Origin: Lacihabitans sp. CS3-21
GTDB taxonomy: Bacteria > Bacteroidota > Bacteroidia > Cytophagales > Spirosomataceae
NCBI RefSeq assembly: GCF_024343675.1
Contig: NZ_RJUD01000025.1
Span: forward strand, 1-37,237
DNA length: 37,237 nt
Direction of reading: 5' to 3'
The position numbers and the translations under genes were made by a program. Below the pieces are notes generated by a model. The model saw only the letters and a list, made by a program, of their open reading frames with translations, ran no database searches and was not told where the DNA came from. Of this stretch, positions 17,719 through 25,731 are shown in pieces. Position 1 is the stretch's first letter, and every line of letters begins with the position of its first letter.

Positions 17719-18600
17719 CTATGAATTTGTGGAAACCGAAGTATGCTGGTTTTTTCTGAAGGCTTTGGGGTTTTGTTTGGTAAGCTTCAAAAACTGCCGA
17801 TTAAAATTCGATAAGTTATTAAATCCCGACTCATAGCAAATTTCCAGAACACTCAGGTCAGTTTCTTTCAAAAGCTTACATGCGTGGTTGATTCGGACTT
17901 GCATAAGATACTCCACAAACGTCTTTTGTGTTCGGGCTTTAAAATACCTGCAAAAGGCGGCTTTGGTTAAATTTACTTTTTGGGCCAAGTCCTCCACCGA
18001 CACCGGTTCTTTGAAGTTTTTCAAAATTTGGTCAAATATAATGCTCATTCTATCTGAATCTTTCTTGCTAATGCCTTCCATTCCTATCTCTGAAAGCGTC
18101 TGGTGCTCTTTACTTTCAGCCATCAATTGCAATATTTCAAAAAGGCTCAGGAACTTTTCTAAACTACTTTTATGTATATTTTCTTTAATTATTTTATTTA
18201 TGAGCTCCTTGGCATAGCCCTTAAATTCCAGCCCAAATTTTGCTTTCTCCAATAAGGACCGCACTGGGGTCATTTCTACTAAGTCAAAGAAAGACTCCCC
18301 AAAACTATCTGAGCGAAACTGTATAACGATAGAAGCCGGACGCGGAAAAGCCGCATGAGTATAAAACGTTTCATCTGCACGAAACCAATGTGGAAGTTTG
18401 CTACCTATCAATATTAAATCGCCCTCCTTATATTCAGAAGTATGGTTGCCAATTACTTTTTTTCCAAAACCACCATCACAAAGGACGATTTCGAACTCGT
18501 CATGATAATGCCAGGGAGTTTCGAAAAAGGGAGATTCATAACGCTCATAGATATAGGAGAGGTCTTTGCTGAGTGGTAATCTTTGGAGAATAGGTTCCAT
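17719..18600 (-). CDS. AraC/XylS-family transcriptional regulator
   Basis: The product has 293 residues. The N-terminal half is a cupin-type sensor ('TPWHYHDEFEIVLCDGG', 'EGDLILIGSKLPHWF', about residues 25-90). The C-terminal HTH_18 region (about 190-285) shows two helix-turn-helix units: 'VSVEDLAQKVNLTKAAFCRYF' split around its turn, and 'VLEICYESGFNNLSNFNRQF' with 'KLTKQNPKAFR'. Members of this family bind a sugar or related effector and usually control a neighbouring operon. It is divergent from the catabolic cluster across 115 bp containing inverted repeats, so it is the likely regulator of the dehydrogenase gene and perhaps of the whole cluster. Confidence 0.93.
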   Translation of the reverse strand: MEPILQRLPLSKDLSYIYERYESPFFETPWHYHDEFEIVLCDGGFGKKVIGNHTSEYKEGDLILIGSKLPHWFRADETFYTHAAFPRPASIVIQFRSDSFGESFFDLVEMTPVRSLLEKAKFGLEFKGYAKELINKIIKENIHKSSLEKFLSLFEILQLMAESKEHQTLSEIGMEGISKKDSDRMSIIFDQILKNFKEPVSVEDLAQKVNLTKAAFCRYFKARTQKTFVEYLMQVRINHACKLLKETDLSVLEICYESGFNNLSNFNRQFLKLTKQNPKAFRKNQHTSVSTNS

Positions 18601-18607
18601 TAAATAT

Positions 18608-18620
18608 CAATATAGTATTG
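18608..18620. promoter_or_regulatory. Inverted repeat CAATA-tag-TATTG near the AraC-family start
   Basis: A 5-bp perfect inverted repeat lies 8 nt upstream of the AraC-family start codon. It shares the CAATA/TATTG core with the larger repeat at 18674-18696. It could be an autoregulatory site, but AT-rich DNA makes short matches common. Confidence 0.35.
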
Positions 18621-18662
18621 GTTGAACAATAAATATAGGTGGAAATTTAAATTTTAGTTATA

Positions 18663-18670
18663 TATTTTTG
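18663..18670 (+). promoter_or_regulatory. Candidate -7 box (TATTTTTG) for the catabolic cluster
   Basis: It matches TAnnTTTG and lies 45 nt before the chosen ATG of the dehydrogenase gene. No TTG is found at normal -33 spacing, so support is partial. The inverted repeat at 18674-18696 would sit on the transcription start. Confidence 0.35.
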
Positions 18671-18673
18671 TAT

Positions 18674-18696
18674 ATTATTGATATGTTTTCAATAAT
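18674..18696. promoter_or_regulatory. Perfect 8-bp inverted repeat, candidate operator
   Basis: The arms ATTATTGA (18674-18681) and TCAATAAT (18689-18696) are separated by 7 nt. The site overlaps the expected transcription start, a position that suits repression or effector-controlled activation by the divergent AraC-family protein. Confidence 0.45.
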
Positions 18697-18715
18697 TGGT
18701 ATAAATATTTACTTT

Positions 18716-19495
18716 ATGCTTGAAGGTAAAAATATCGTTATCATAGGAGGAACCACTGGCTTGGGATTTTCGGCAGCAAAAGCATTTGTAAAAAATGGGG
18801 CAAATGTGGTGGTGGTCGGAAGAAATCCTGAAAATTGCATTTCTGCTGAATTAGCACTAGGTGAAAATGCCCGAGCTGTAAAAGGTGATGCTTCAGATCC
18901 CCAAACGGCTTTTAAAGCCATCGAAATCTGTATGTCTGAATTTGGAAATTTTGATGGTTTGTATCATGTGGCTGGCGGAAGTGGAAGGAAATTTGGCGAT
19001 GGGCCGTTGCATGAGCTCAGCCTAGAAGGCTGGAATAAAACGTTTGACTTGAATCTTACAAGTTTGATGCTTTCTAACCAAGCCGCTGTAAGAAAATTTT
19101 TAGAACTCGGAAAATCAGGAAATATTTTGAATATGAGTTCTGTTTTGGGGTTTTCGCCTTCTCCGCAATTTTTTGTGACACATGCCTATGCTGCAGCCAA
19201 ATCTGCAGTAATTGGTTTTACAAAAGCTTTGGCGGCTTATTATGCCAAAGACAATATTCGTATCAACATTCTTGCTCCAGCTTTGGTTGAAACGCCTATG
19301 TCTGCCAGAGCAAGTACGGATGAAACTATTATGAATTTCGTGAAAACCAAACAACCGCTCGACGGTGGAAGAAACGGAAAACCCGAAGATTTAGACGGTG
19401 CGGCGGTATATTTTATGTCAGATGGCTCAAAGTTTACAACTGGCCAAACGCTATATGTAGATGGCGGATGGGAGGTTTCTGAAGGACAATACTAA
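18716..19495 (+). CDS. Short-chain dehydrogenase/reductase (SDR)
   Basis: The product has 259 residues from the ATG at 18716. An earlier in-frame ATG at 18668 would add a hydrophobic, non-family leader and would overlap the promoter region, so it is rejected. The Rossmann NAD(P) motif is 'IGGTTGLG' near the N-terminus, the catalytic Ser is in 'NMSSVLGF', and the Tyr158-x3-Lys162 motif is in 'YAAAKSA'. The end 'TGQTLYVDGGWEVSEGQY' is typical. It probably oxidises or reduces a sugar, polyol or related hydroxyl compound in the cytoplasm. It is the first plus-strand gene after the AraC-family regulator. The next gene starts 117 bp later, so it may be transcribed separately. Confidence 0.92.
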   Translation: MLEGKNIVIIGGTTGLGFSAAKAFVKNGANVVVVGRNPENCISAELALGENARAVKGDASDPQTAFKAIEICMSEFGNFDGLYHVAGGSGRKFGDGPLHELSLEGWNKTFDLNLTSLMLSNQAAVRKFLELGKSGNILNMSSVLGFSPSPQFFVTHAYAAAKSAVIGFTKALAAYYAKDNIRINILAPALVETPMSARASTDETIMNFVKTKQPLDGGRNGKPEDLDGAAVYFMSDGSKFTTGQTLYVDGGWEVSEGQY

Positions 19496-19612
19496 TGTGT
19501 TAATTAGTTAATAGGTTAATTAGCAAAGGTTGATTTGTTGAAATAGGAATGGGTTTAATAATGAATTGAAATAAAAGCTAATAGCTATTTGCTAAAAGCC
19601 AACAGCTAAGAA
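19496..19612. repeat. Short-period repetitive spacer
   Basis: The spacer contains TTAATTAG / TTAATAG / TTAATTAG phrases (about 19500-19524) and, just before the ROK start, several AGCTAA / AGCTAT / TGCTAA phrases (about 19576-19608). These are loose simple repeats with no coding content. Confidence 0.45.
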
Positions 19613-20500
19613 ATGAAAGTAGCAATCGGAATAGACTTAGGCGGAACAAATGTGAAAGGGATTTTGCTCAATGAAATGGGTGAGGTCCTTGAGAAACATT
19701 ATATCCCTACCAGTGATGAGGGAGATGAAAGGTGGAAGGTGAATGTTTTGGAAATGGTAAACTATCTTAAATCGAAAAGCCAAAATCAAGTTGAAATCAT
19801 TGGTATGTCTGCTCCAGGGTTAGCAAATGCAGAGAATTCTTGCATCGCTCATTTGCCCAATAGACTTTTTGGATTAGAGAATTTTGTGTGGGCAGATTAT
19901 TTCGGAACTCCAACTTTGGTACTAAACGACGCACATGCCGCATTGATGGCCGAAGCTAAGTTTGGGGCTGTAAAAGGGTATAAAAATGCGATTTTGCTTA
20001 CTTTAGGAACAGGTGTTGGTGGTGGAATTTTGATAAATGGAGAATTGTACCAAGGCTTAAGTCAGATGGCCGGGCATTTGGGACATATAGCTATCAATAT
20101 ATCAGACGATGAGCGAAGTATTTTGGGAATTCCTGGTAGTCTAGAATATGCCTTGGGTAATTATTCTATCGAAAAACGTTCTATGGGGAAATTTAAATCT
20201 ACCCATGAGCTTTTAAATGCCTATAGTGAAAACGATAGTTTTGGAACCTGGCTTTGGTTGGATGCTGTCCGTAAATTGGCCATTTCGATGGCCTCCTTAA
20301 TTAATGTTTTTTCACCTGAAATCATCGTATTGAGTGGAGGTATCACATTGGCTGGCAATTTACTTTTTGAGCCTTTACAAACTTTTATTGACCTTTATGA
20401 ATTTAGACCGAAAGGCAAAAAAACAAAAATAGAAAAGGCCCATTTCGATGATCTATCGGGAGCAATTGGAGCGGCAGCTTTTGCATTGGTGAAAATTTAA
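19613..20500 (+). CDS. ROK-family sugar kinase-like protein without the zinc-binding cysteines
   Basis: The product has 295 residues. The ATP-binding phosphate motif 'IGIDLGGTNVKG' is at residues 4-15, the catalytic base Asp106 is in 'LNDAHAALMAE', 'TLGTGVGGGILING' forms the second phosphate loop, and 'GHLGH' (His155, His158) is present. The region that in most ROK proteins reads CxCGxxGCxE is here 'ILGIPGSLEYALG', with no cysteine, so the structural zinc site is missing. ROK members phosphorylate glucose, fructose or N-acyl amino sugars, or act as repressors. No DNA-binding domain is present here, so a cytoplasmic kinase is most likely. Its neighbour, a SIS-domain protein, would act on a sugar phosphate, which fits. 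Confidence 0.88.
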   Translation: MKVAIGIDLGGTNVKGILLNEMGEVLEKHYIPTSDEGDERWKVNVLEMVNYLKSKSQNQVEIIGMSAPGLANAENSCIAHLPNRLFGLENFVWADYFGTPTLVLNDAHAALMAEAKFGAVKGYKNAILLTLGTGVGGGILINGELYQGLSQMAGHLGHIAINISDDERSILGIPGSLEYALGNYSIEKRSMGKFKSTHELLNAYSENDSFGTWLWLDAVRKLAISMASLINVFSPEIIVLSGGITLAGNLLFEPLQTFIDLYEFRPKGKKTKIEKAHFDDLSGAIGAAAFALVKI

Positions 20501-20530
20501 TGAACACATGGAGCACAATAGAAAATTTTA

Positions 20531-20742
20531 AAAAAAACTATGCTAACTATGTGCCTATGTGTTTAAAGAAAAAATACGAGTCAATACAAAAAACTATGCT
20601 AACTATGAGCCTATGTGTTTAAAGAAAAAATACGAGTCAATACAAAAAACTATGCTAACTATGAGCCTATGTGATTTTAAAAAAATACAAGTCAAGAGAA
20701 AAAACTATGCTAACTATGTGCCTATGTGTTTTAAAAAAAAAT
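20531..20742 (+). repeat. Four tandem copies of a ~56-bp repeat
   Basis: The shared start AACTATGCTAACTATG occurs at 20536, 20592, 20648 and 20703 (spacing 56, 56, 55). Each unit itself opens with three 9-bp phrases (AACTATGCT, AACTATGTG or AACTATGAG, CCTATGTGT or similar), followed by an A-rich stretch. The reading frame through it (61 codons) is composed only of repeat and is not credible as a gene. The array fills the gap between the ROK and SIS genes and ends 5 nt before the SIS start. Confidence 0.9.
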
Positions 20743-20747
20743 AAAAT

Positions 20748-21548
20748 ATGACCTATACAAAACAATATTTAGAAAAGTGCCAGCAGATGATCGAAACCGT
20801 AGCCTCTCAAGAAAAACAGATTCTTGAAGTGGCTAGCATATTTGCAGATTCTATTTTGGCTGGAAGAATGGTGCATGTTTTTGGAAGCGGGCACAGTCGC
20901 ATAATGGTGGAAGAAATGTGGCCAAGATATGGTTCATTCCCTGGTTTCAATCCCATTGTGGAGCTTTCGCTAACTTTTCATAATTTGGTTGTAGGGGCCA
21001 ATGGCCAACGGCAAGCTATGTTTTTGGAAAATGTTACGGGTCTAGCGGAACAAATCATTCGAAATTTTGATGTTTCAGATCAAGACAGTGCTTTGATTAT
21101 TTCATCTTCAGGCTGCAATGTGGTGCCAATCGAAATGGCAGAAATATTTAAGTCAAAAGGATTGAAAGTAGTGGGATTGAATACCAAACTGCATTCTGAA
21201 GCCAGTACTTCGAAAAGAAAAGACGGAAAGAAATTACAGGATTTTTGTGATATCGTTTTGGATTCAGGTGCACCACTGGGCGACGCCATGATAAAAATTG
21301 AGAACTTAGAAACGCCAGTTGCACCAGGTTCTACCGTGGGTTCTTGTATGCTCATCAATTCTATCAAAGCGGAAGTTGCCAATCTTTTAACACAGGCTGG
21401 CCGCCCACCAAAAGTATTGACAGCCGGAGCCGTAGTGGGAGCGGAAAAAGCGGCGGACTTATTTCAAAGTGCTTATGATGAGCATGCCCACCGTATCTCA
21501 AAGATGTACAAATCTGTGGGTATAGAGAGTTATGTTTCGAAAGAATAG
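20748..21548 (+). CDS. SIS-domain sugar-phosphate isomerase-like protein (UPF0309-like)
   Basis: The product has 266 residues. The SIS fold is visible from 'RMVHVFGSGHSRIMVEEMWP' (about residues 40-59), 'SALIISSSGCNVVPIEMAEIFKSKG' (shown by its 'ISSSG' phosphate loop) and 'KVVGLNT'. The general architecture and the 'HSRIM.EE' region recall the UPF0309 group. SIS domains bind phosphosugars and catalyse aldose-ketose isomerisation, or sense phosphosugars in regulators; no DNA-binding domain is attached here. It follows the ROK-family gene across the tandem repeats, so the two may act in sequence (phosphorylation, then isomerisation or deamination). The substrate is not deducible. Confidence 0.88.
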   Translation: MTYTKQYLEKCQQMIETVASQEKQILEVASIFADSILAGRMVHVFGSGHSRIMVEEMWPRYGSFPGFNPIVELSLTFHNLVVGANGQRQAMFLENVTGLAEQIIRNFDVSDQDSALIISSSGCNVVPIEMAEIFKSKGLKVVGLNTKLHSEASTSKRKDGKKLQDFCDIVLDSGAPLGDAMIKIENLETPVAPGSTVGSCMLINSIKAEVANLLTQAGRPPKVLTAGAVVGAEKAADLFQSAYDEHAHRISKMYKSVGIESYVSKE

Positions 21549-21613
21549 AATAAAAAAATCTTTGAGCTTTGCCTAAAAGATAAATTAATAGTCATAATCA
21601 AATTGAAATTACA

Positions 21614-22633
21614 ATGCAACCAATACCCATAAAAACCACAGTAGTAGGCTCTTGGCCATTCCCAAGTTGGCTAGAATTTGCCTCTCAAAATCTCGATAAA
21701 TTTGGCCCAGCCGATGTCAATGAAATGATAGAAGATGCCGTGATCAATGCTATTCACGATCAAGTTTCGGGCGGACTAGATGTTATTACTGATGGTGAGC
21801 AAACAAGGCTAGATTTCAACCTTTCGTTTTATGGTTTCATAAAAGGCATACAGGCCAACCATGAAGAAACACGAAAGTATGGCCCGCCTGCTCACGACCA
21901 AAGGGGAAAACATACAGTAGTCGAAAAACTAACTGCTCCAAAGGGTTTGGGCGTGGTCGAAGAATACAACCGTTTGAAAAGATTAGCCCCCGAAGGGAAA
22001 ATCCTGAAAGCTTCTATCCCAGGCCCATATACCTTATCAGGAAGGATGTTGCCGGGCGAAATCTACAAGGACCGCTGGGAAATCACAGAAGCATTGATGC
22101 CTTTGGTAGCTTTGGAGTTAGAAAAATTGGTAGAAGCCGGTGCTCAGGAAATTTGTATTGACGAGCCATCCATGTCTTGCTATGCTTACAAAGAGGATAC
22201 AAAACGATTTGTTGATATTTTCAATAGAACGGTTAAGGGAATAGTTGGTAAAACCCGAATCGGCACCCATTTGTGTTTTGGAAATTTTAAAGGCCGCTCG
22301 ATTGGAAAGAAAACGATTGCTCCCATGTTGCCTGATTTCTTGGATATGACTGTAGATGAGCTACACACCGAAATGTGCGTTCTTAATTTCGCTGAGGTGC
22401 ATCTTTTAGAACGTTTTGCTGAAAAAATGGATGTAGCCGTAGGTGTTATTGATGTCAAAAGTTATTATATTGAAACGGTAGAAGACGTAAAGGAGCGGAT
22501 CCAAAAATGTCTGAAATATGTGCCGGCAGAGAAATTGGCTGTGGCTCCTGATTGTGGATTATCACAAACTGCCAGATGGGCATCAAAACTTAAAATTGAA
22601 AGTATGTGCAAAGCAGCGGCTGAATTACGTTGA
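21614..22633 (+). CDS. Core-MetE-like cobalamin-independent methyltransferase
   Basis: The product has 339 residues, about the size of the catalytic C-terminal half of MetE and of the short 'core' MetE proteins. The N-terminus 'KTTVVGSWPFP' and 'ITDGEQTRLDF' fit the family. Probable zinc ligands are His219 and Cys221 in 'GTHLCFGN', a Glu near 253, and Cys314 in 'APDCGL'. Family members transfer a methyl group to a zinc-bound thiolate such as homocysteine. The antifolate-binding N-terminal half of full MetE is absent, so the methyl donor may differ. Its place between a SIS protein and a UlaG-like hydrolase in a sugar-type cluster is unusual. The stop lies 8 nt before the next start, indicating co-transcription. 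Confidence 0.87.
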   Translation: MQPIPIKTTVVGSWPFPSWLEFASQNLDKFGPADVNEMIEDAVINAIHDQVSGGLDVITDGEQTRLDFNLSFYGFIKGIQANHEETRKYGPPAHDQRGKHTVVEKLTAPKGLGVVEEYNRLKRLAPEGKILKASIPGPYTLSGRMLPGEIYKDRWEITEALMPLVALELEKLVEAGAQEICIDEPSMSCYAYKEDTKRFVDIFNRTVKGIVGKTRIGTHLCFGNFKGRSIGKKTIAPMLPDFLDMTVDELHTEMCVLNFAEVHLLERFAEKMDVAVGVIDVKSYYIETVEDVKERIQKCLKYVPAEKLAVAPDCGLSQTARWASKLKIESMCKAAAELR

Positions 22634-22641
22634 AAATAAAA

Positions 22642-23487
22642 ATGATAAAACCTAAACAGAAAAACGAGCAACTCATTGAGGATATTAATTCCTTTTCTTC
22701 CGAAACCACCTTCAAAGTTTGGTGGCTTGGGCAAAGTGGTTTTTTGTTGAAGTATCGAAATGAAACCTTGTTATTTGACCCTTATTTATCAGATTCGCTT
22801 TCTGTAAAATATCAAAACACCAACAAACCACACGTAAGAATGAGCGAATTGGTAGTTTTTCCATCGCTCCTGAAAAACATAGATATGGTTACCTCTAGCC
22901 ACAAACACACCGATCATTTAGATGCTGAAACCTTGGGTACCATTTTTGAAAATAATCCTTATGCAAAATTCATCATTCCGGAGGCTAACCGAGCTTTTGT
23001 AGTAGATAGACTAAAATGTAAAATTGATTTCCCACTCGGCTTAAATGAAAATGAAAGTCTAACAATTGGCTATTTTGAAATAATTGGCCTTCCTGCGGCA
23101 CATAATACTATAGAACGAGACGAAAAAGGTCAGTGCAAGTTTATGAGCTACATTGTAAAATTTGGAGATTTTGTGGTTTACCATTCCGGTGATACGCTAT
23201 GGTATGAAGGTTTGGAGGAAACCCTCAAAAGTTACCATTTGGATTTGGCGTTTTTACCCATAAATGGAAACAAGCCTGAAAGAAAAGTAGCCGGAAATTT
23301 AAGTTTTCAAGAAGCAGCCGATTTAAGTAAAATAGCTGATATCAAATGTGTTATACCCCATCATTACTACTTATTTGAGTTTAACACCGAAGACCCAGAA
23401 AACTTTAAAATTGCCTGTGAAAAAATTGGAACTCCCTATAAAATTCTAGAACTTGGAGAAGGATTTGAAATTATAAAGACTTCTTAG
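22642..23487 (+). CDS. MBL-fold metallo-hydrolase (UlaG-like)
   Basis: The product has 281 residues from the ATG at 22642. A TTG at 22630 is in frame but overlaps the previous stop. The metal site H87-K-H89-T-D91-H92 matches HxHxDH of metallo-beta-lactamase-fold enzymes. Later ligands fit 'AAHN', 'VYHSGDTLWYEG' and 'IPHHYY'. 'FKVWWLGQSGFLLKY' at the start and 'LPINGNKPERK' are like the UlaG branch (L-ascorbate-6-phosphate lactonase). Lactone or phosphoester hydrolysis in the cytoplasm is inferred. It is coupled closely to the MetE-like gene (8 nt). Confidence 0.88.
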   Translation: MIKPKQKNEQLIEDINSFSSETTFKVWWLGQSGFLLKYRNETLLFDPYLSDSLSVKYQNTNKPHVRMSELVVFPSLLKNIDMVTSSHKHTDHLDAETLGTIFENNPYAKFIIPEANRAFVVDRLKCKIDFPLGLNENESLTIGYFEIIGLPAAHNTIERDEKGQCKFMSYIVKFGDFVVYHSGDTLWYEGLEETLKSYHLDLAFLPINGNKPERKVAGNLSFQEAADLSKIADIKCVIPHHYYLFEFNTEDPENFKIACEKIGTPYKILELGEGFEIIKTS

Positions 23488-23611
23488 AAAATAGTTTATT
23501 TTAGAATTTCAATCGAAAAGACATAACCAAAAGGATAATATGAAAACGGGTAGGGTCTCAATGAATAAGTATTTTAAAACCAGTGTTCAATCTGTGTTCA
23601 AATAATAGACC

Positions 23612-24526
23612 ATGAAACGAAGAAATTTCATAGCCGCTGTGCCTGTTTTAGGCTTGCTTCAAAAGTTCGAAGTAGCCAAAGAATCATTTCCGATTAGTAG
23701 CAATTCCTACAACTGGGGTACTTTTTACGGAAGAGAAAACAAGAATTGGGGAGAAAACCTAGATGCTGATTTTGCAGAATATGCCAAAACAGGTCTTCAA
23801 GCTTATGAACCAAGTCTTGGTAGTGCTAAGGAAGCTACCAAACTAATTGCGGTTTTGAAAAAAAACAATATCAAAATGCCCTCAATTTACATTGGTAGCG
23901 TTTTGCATGAAAAAGACCAAATTGAGGCGTCTATCAAAAAGATTCTTGAGATAGCAGAAGTGGTGAAAAACTATGGTACCAAAATTATCGTGACCAATCC
24001 AAACCCAATAGGCTGGGGAAGCGATAAACCCAAATCAGATGAGCAATTGGTTTTGCAAGCAAATGCTTTGGAAAAGATCGGTAAATCCTTAAAAGCAATT
24101 GGATTGAAGCTCGCCTATCATACCCATGATGTAGAATTGAAGGCTGGAGCAAGAGAGTTTCATCATATGCTACAAAACACCTCACCCGAGAATTTGTATT
24201 TTTGTATGGATGTGCATTGGGTTTTTAGAGGTTCTCAAAATTCACAACTAGCAGTTTTTGATATACTTAAAATGTACGGCAATCGCATTATTGAATTACA
24301 CGTTCGTCAATCAAAAAATGGAATTTGGCAGGAAGTTTTTTCGGGCGATGGAGATATTGATTACAAACAATTTTCAGCAGAATTGATAAAGAAAAAAGTG
24401 AAACCACATATTGTAATTGAACAATGTTTGGAAAAAGATTCGCCCAATACTATGAACGCCGTTCAAGCTCATACCATTGATTTGAAAGAAATAAAAGATA
24501 CATTTAAACTTGTTTTACAGCCTTAA
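23612..24526 (+). CDS. Xylose-isomerase-like TIM-barrel protein (sugar isomerase/epimerase family), probably exported
   Basis: The product has 304 residues. The N-terminus 'MKRRNFIAAVPVLGLLQ' is a Tat-like leader with twin Arg. The rest matches the AP-endonuclease-2/xylose-isomerase TIM barrel: 'LQAYEPSLG', 'LAYHTHDVEL' (His170, His172), 'YFCMDVHWVFRG', 'IIELHVRQSKNG', 'FSGDGDIDYKQF' and 'HIVIEQCLE'. These proteins isomerise, epimerise or in some cases cleave sugar derivatives, commonly with a divalent metal. The gene is 3 nt before the next gene and the pair should be one transcript. A 124-bp gap separates it from the hydrolase gene, with a short direct repeat GTGTTCAA at 23583-23600. Confidence 0.88.
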   Translation: MKRRNFIAAVPVLGLLQKFEVAKESFPISSNSYNWGTFYGRENKNWGENLDADFAEYAKTGLQAYEPSLGSAKEATKLIAVLKKNNIKMPSIYIGSVLHEKDQIEASIKKILEIAEVVKNYGTKIIVTNPNPIGWGSDKPKSDEQLVLQANALEKIGKSLKAIGLKLAYHTHDVELKAGAREFHHMLQNTSPENLYFCMDVHWVFRGSQNSQLAVFDILKMYGNRIIELHVRQSKNGIWQEVFSGDGDIDYKQFSAELIKKKVKPHIVIEQCLEKDSPNTMNAVQAHTIDLKEIKDTFKLVLQP

Positions 24527-24529
24527 ATT

Positions 24530-25726
24530 ATGATAAAATTATGTATTCTAGGAGGTGGCTTCATTGGCCGTTTCTATGCCGAATCGCTCATTGGTCGCCG
24601 CGGAAAAGATGAGGTCAAAGTGATTTATGCTCGAAGAGAAGAGACGGCCGTTCGTTTTGCCAAAGATTATAATGTTCCACATTATTTTACAGACATGGAG
24701 GCCGCCATTGCCCATCCTGAGACCGAAATGGTGATCATTGCACTTCCAAATTATGTGCATGAGGAGGCCGTCCACCTTTGTGTAAAGCACAAAAAAGCTG
24801 TATTGTGTACAAAGCCATTGGGAAGAACAGCAGAGGAGGCACTTCGGATGACGCAAGCTTGCGAAGAAGCGGGAATTTTTGCTGGGTATCTAGAAGATCT
24901 TTGTTATACACCAAAATTCTCAAAATCACTGGCAAGTGTAAAAGCAGGGGCCATTGGAAGAGTGCTGTGGGCAAAATCTCGAGAAACGCACCCCGGACCT
25001 CATTCTGACTGGTTTTGGGATATGGAAAAAGCAGGTGGCGGGGCCATAGTGGACATGGGCTGTCATTGCATCGAAATCTCCCGAAATTTTATAGGAAAAG
25101 ACATTTTACCTGTAGAAGTAATGTGTTGGGCAGATACACAAGTAAAACCCATTGATGCAGAAGATCACGCGATAGGTCTAGTAAAATATGAAAACGGAGC
25201 CATTGGTCAATTTGAAGTTTCGTGGACTTTTCGTGGAGGCATGGATTTGCGAGACGAAGTAATGGGCACCGAGGGAACAATTTGGGTGAATTCTTGGCTA
25301 AGGACTGGTTTTGAGATGTTTACAAGTGGAAATACAGATGGGTATTTGGTAGAAAAAGCAGAAAGCTCTTCAGGATGGCAGTTTCCCGTTGGTGACGAGG
25401 CACACGAGTTGGGCTATACGAGTATGTTTATTGACATGTTTGAGGCTTATGAAAAAGGTATTCAACCGCAAGAGACATTTTATGATGGTTATGTGGTAAA
25501 TGCCATTATTGATGCAGCTTATAAATCAGCAAAAACCAAACTTTGGGAACCCGTAAGCCTACCAGAATGGCGAGGACAAACAGGAATTACTAAGCCTTCG
25601 GTTTTCACTGAGTATGATGCAGAACATTGGTTTATAAAAGAAGAACTTTTGCCCAATGGAGACAAAAAAGTGATTTTAAAAAATAAGCTAAGTAATGAGA
25701 TTTTAGAGAAAGTTACCCTAAAATAA
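24530..25726 (+). CDS. Gfo/Idh/MocA-family oxidoreductase (cytoplasmic)
   Basis: The product has 398 residues with no signal peptide. The Rossmann motif '[12 protein letters not shown]' is at the N-terminus. The family's EKP motif appears as Thr94-Lys95-Pro96 ('CTKPLG'). The catalytic-region His179 is in '[15 protein letters not shown]'. Members of this family oxidise or reduce sugars, inositols or glycosides using NAD(P). The gene sits between the TIM-barrel gene (3 nt) and the second oxidoreductase (5 nt), a set that often works together on one sugar ring: oxidation, rearrangement, reduction. The Glu-to-Thr change before the conserved Lys may be harmless. Its substrate is unknown. Confidence 0.93.
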   Translation: MIKLCILGGGFIGRFYAESLIGRRGKDEVKVIYARREETAVRFAKDYNVPHYFTDMEAAIAHPETEMVIIALPNYVHEEAVHLCVKHKKAVLCTKPLGRTAEEALRMTQACEEAGIFAGYLEDLCYTPKFSKSLASVKAGAIGRVLWAKSRETHPGPHSDWFWDMEKAGGGAIVDMGCHCIEISRNFIGKDILPVEVMCWADTQVKPIDAEDHAIGLVKYENGAIGQFEVSWTFRGGMDLRDEVMGTEGTIWVNSWLRTGFEMFTSGNTDGYLVEKAESSSGWQFPVGDEAHELGYTSMFIDMFEAYEKGIQPQETFYDGYVVNAIIDAAYKSAKTKLWEPVSLPEWRGQTGITKPSVFTEYDAEHWFIKEELLPNGDKKVILKNKLSNEILEKVTLK

Positions 25727-25731
25727 AGGAT

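Noticed and set aside
18668-18715. Longer start for the SDR dehydrogenase
   Set aside because: It would add 16 hydrophobic residues before the Rossmann fold and overlap the promoter and inverted repeat; the ATG at 18716 fits the family.
20531-20742. CRISPR array
   Set aside because: The units are contiguous tandem copies without unique spacers, and no cas genes are present.
20559-20744. A 61-codon reading frame through the tandem repeats
   Set aside because: Its protein is only translated repeat with no start signal and no independent support.
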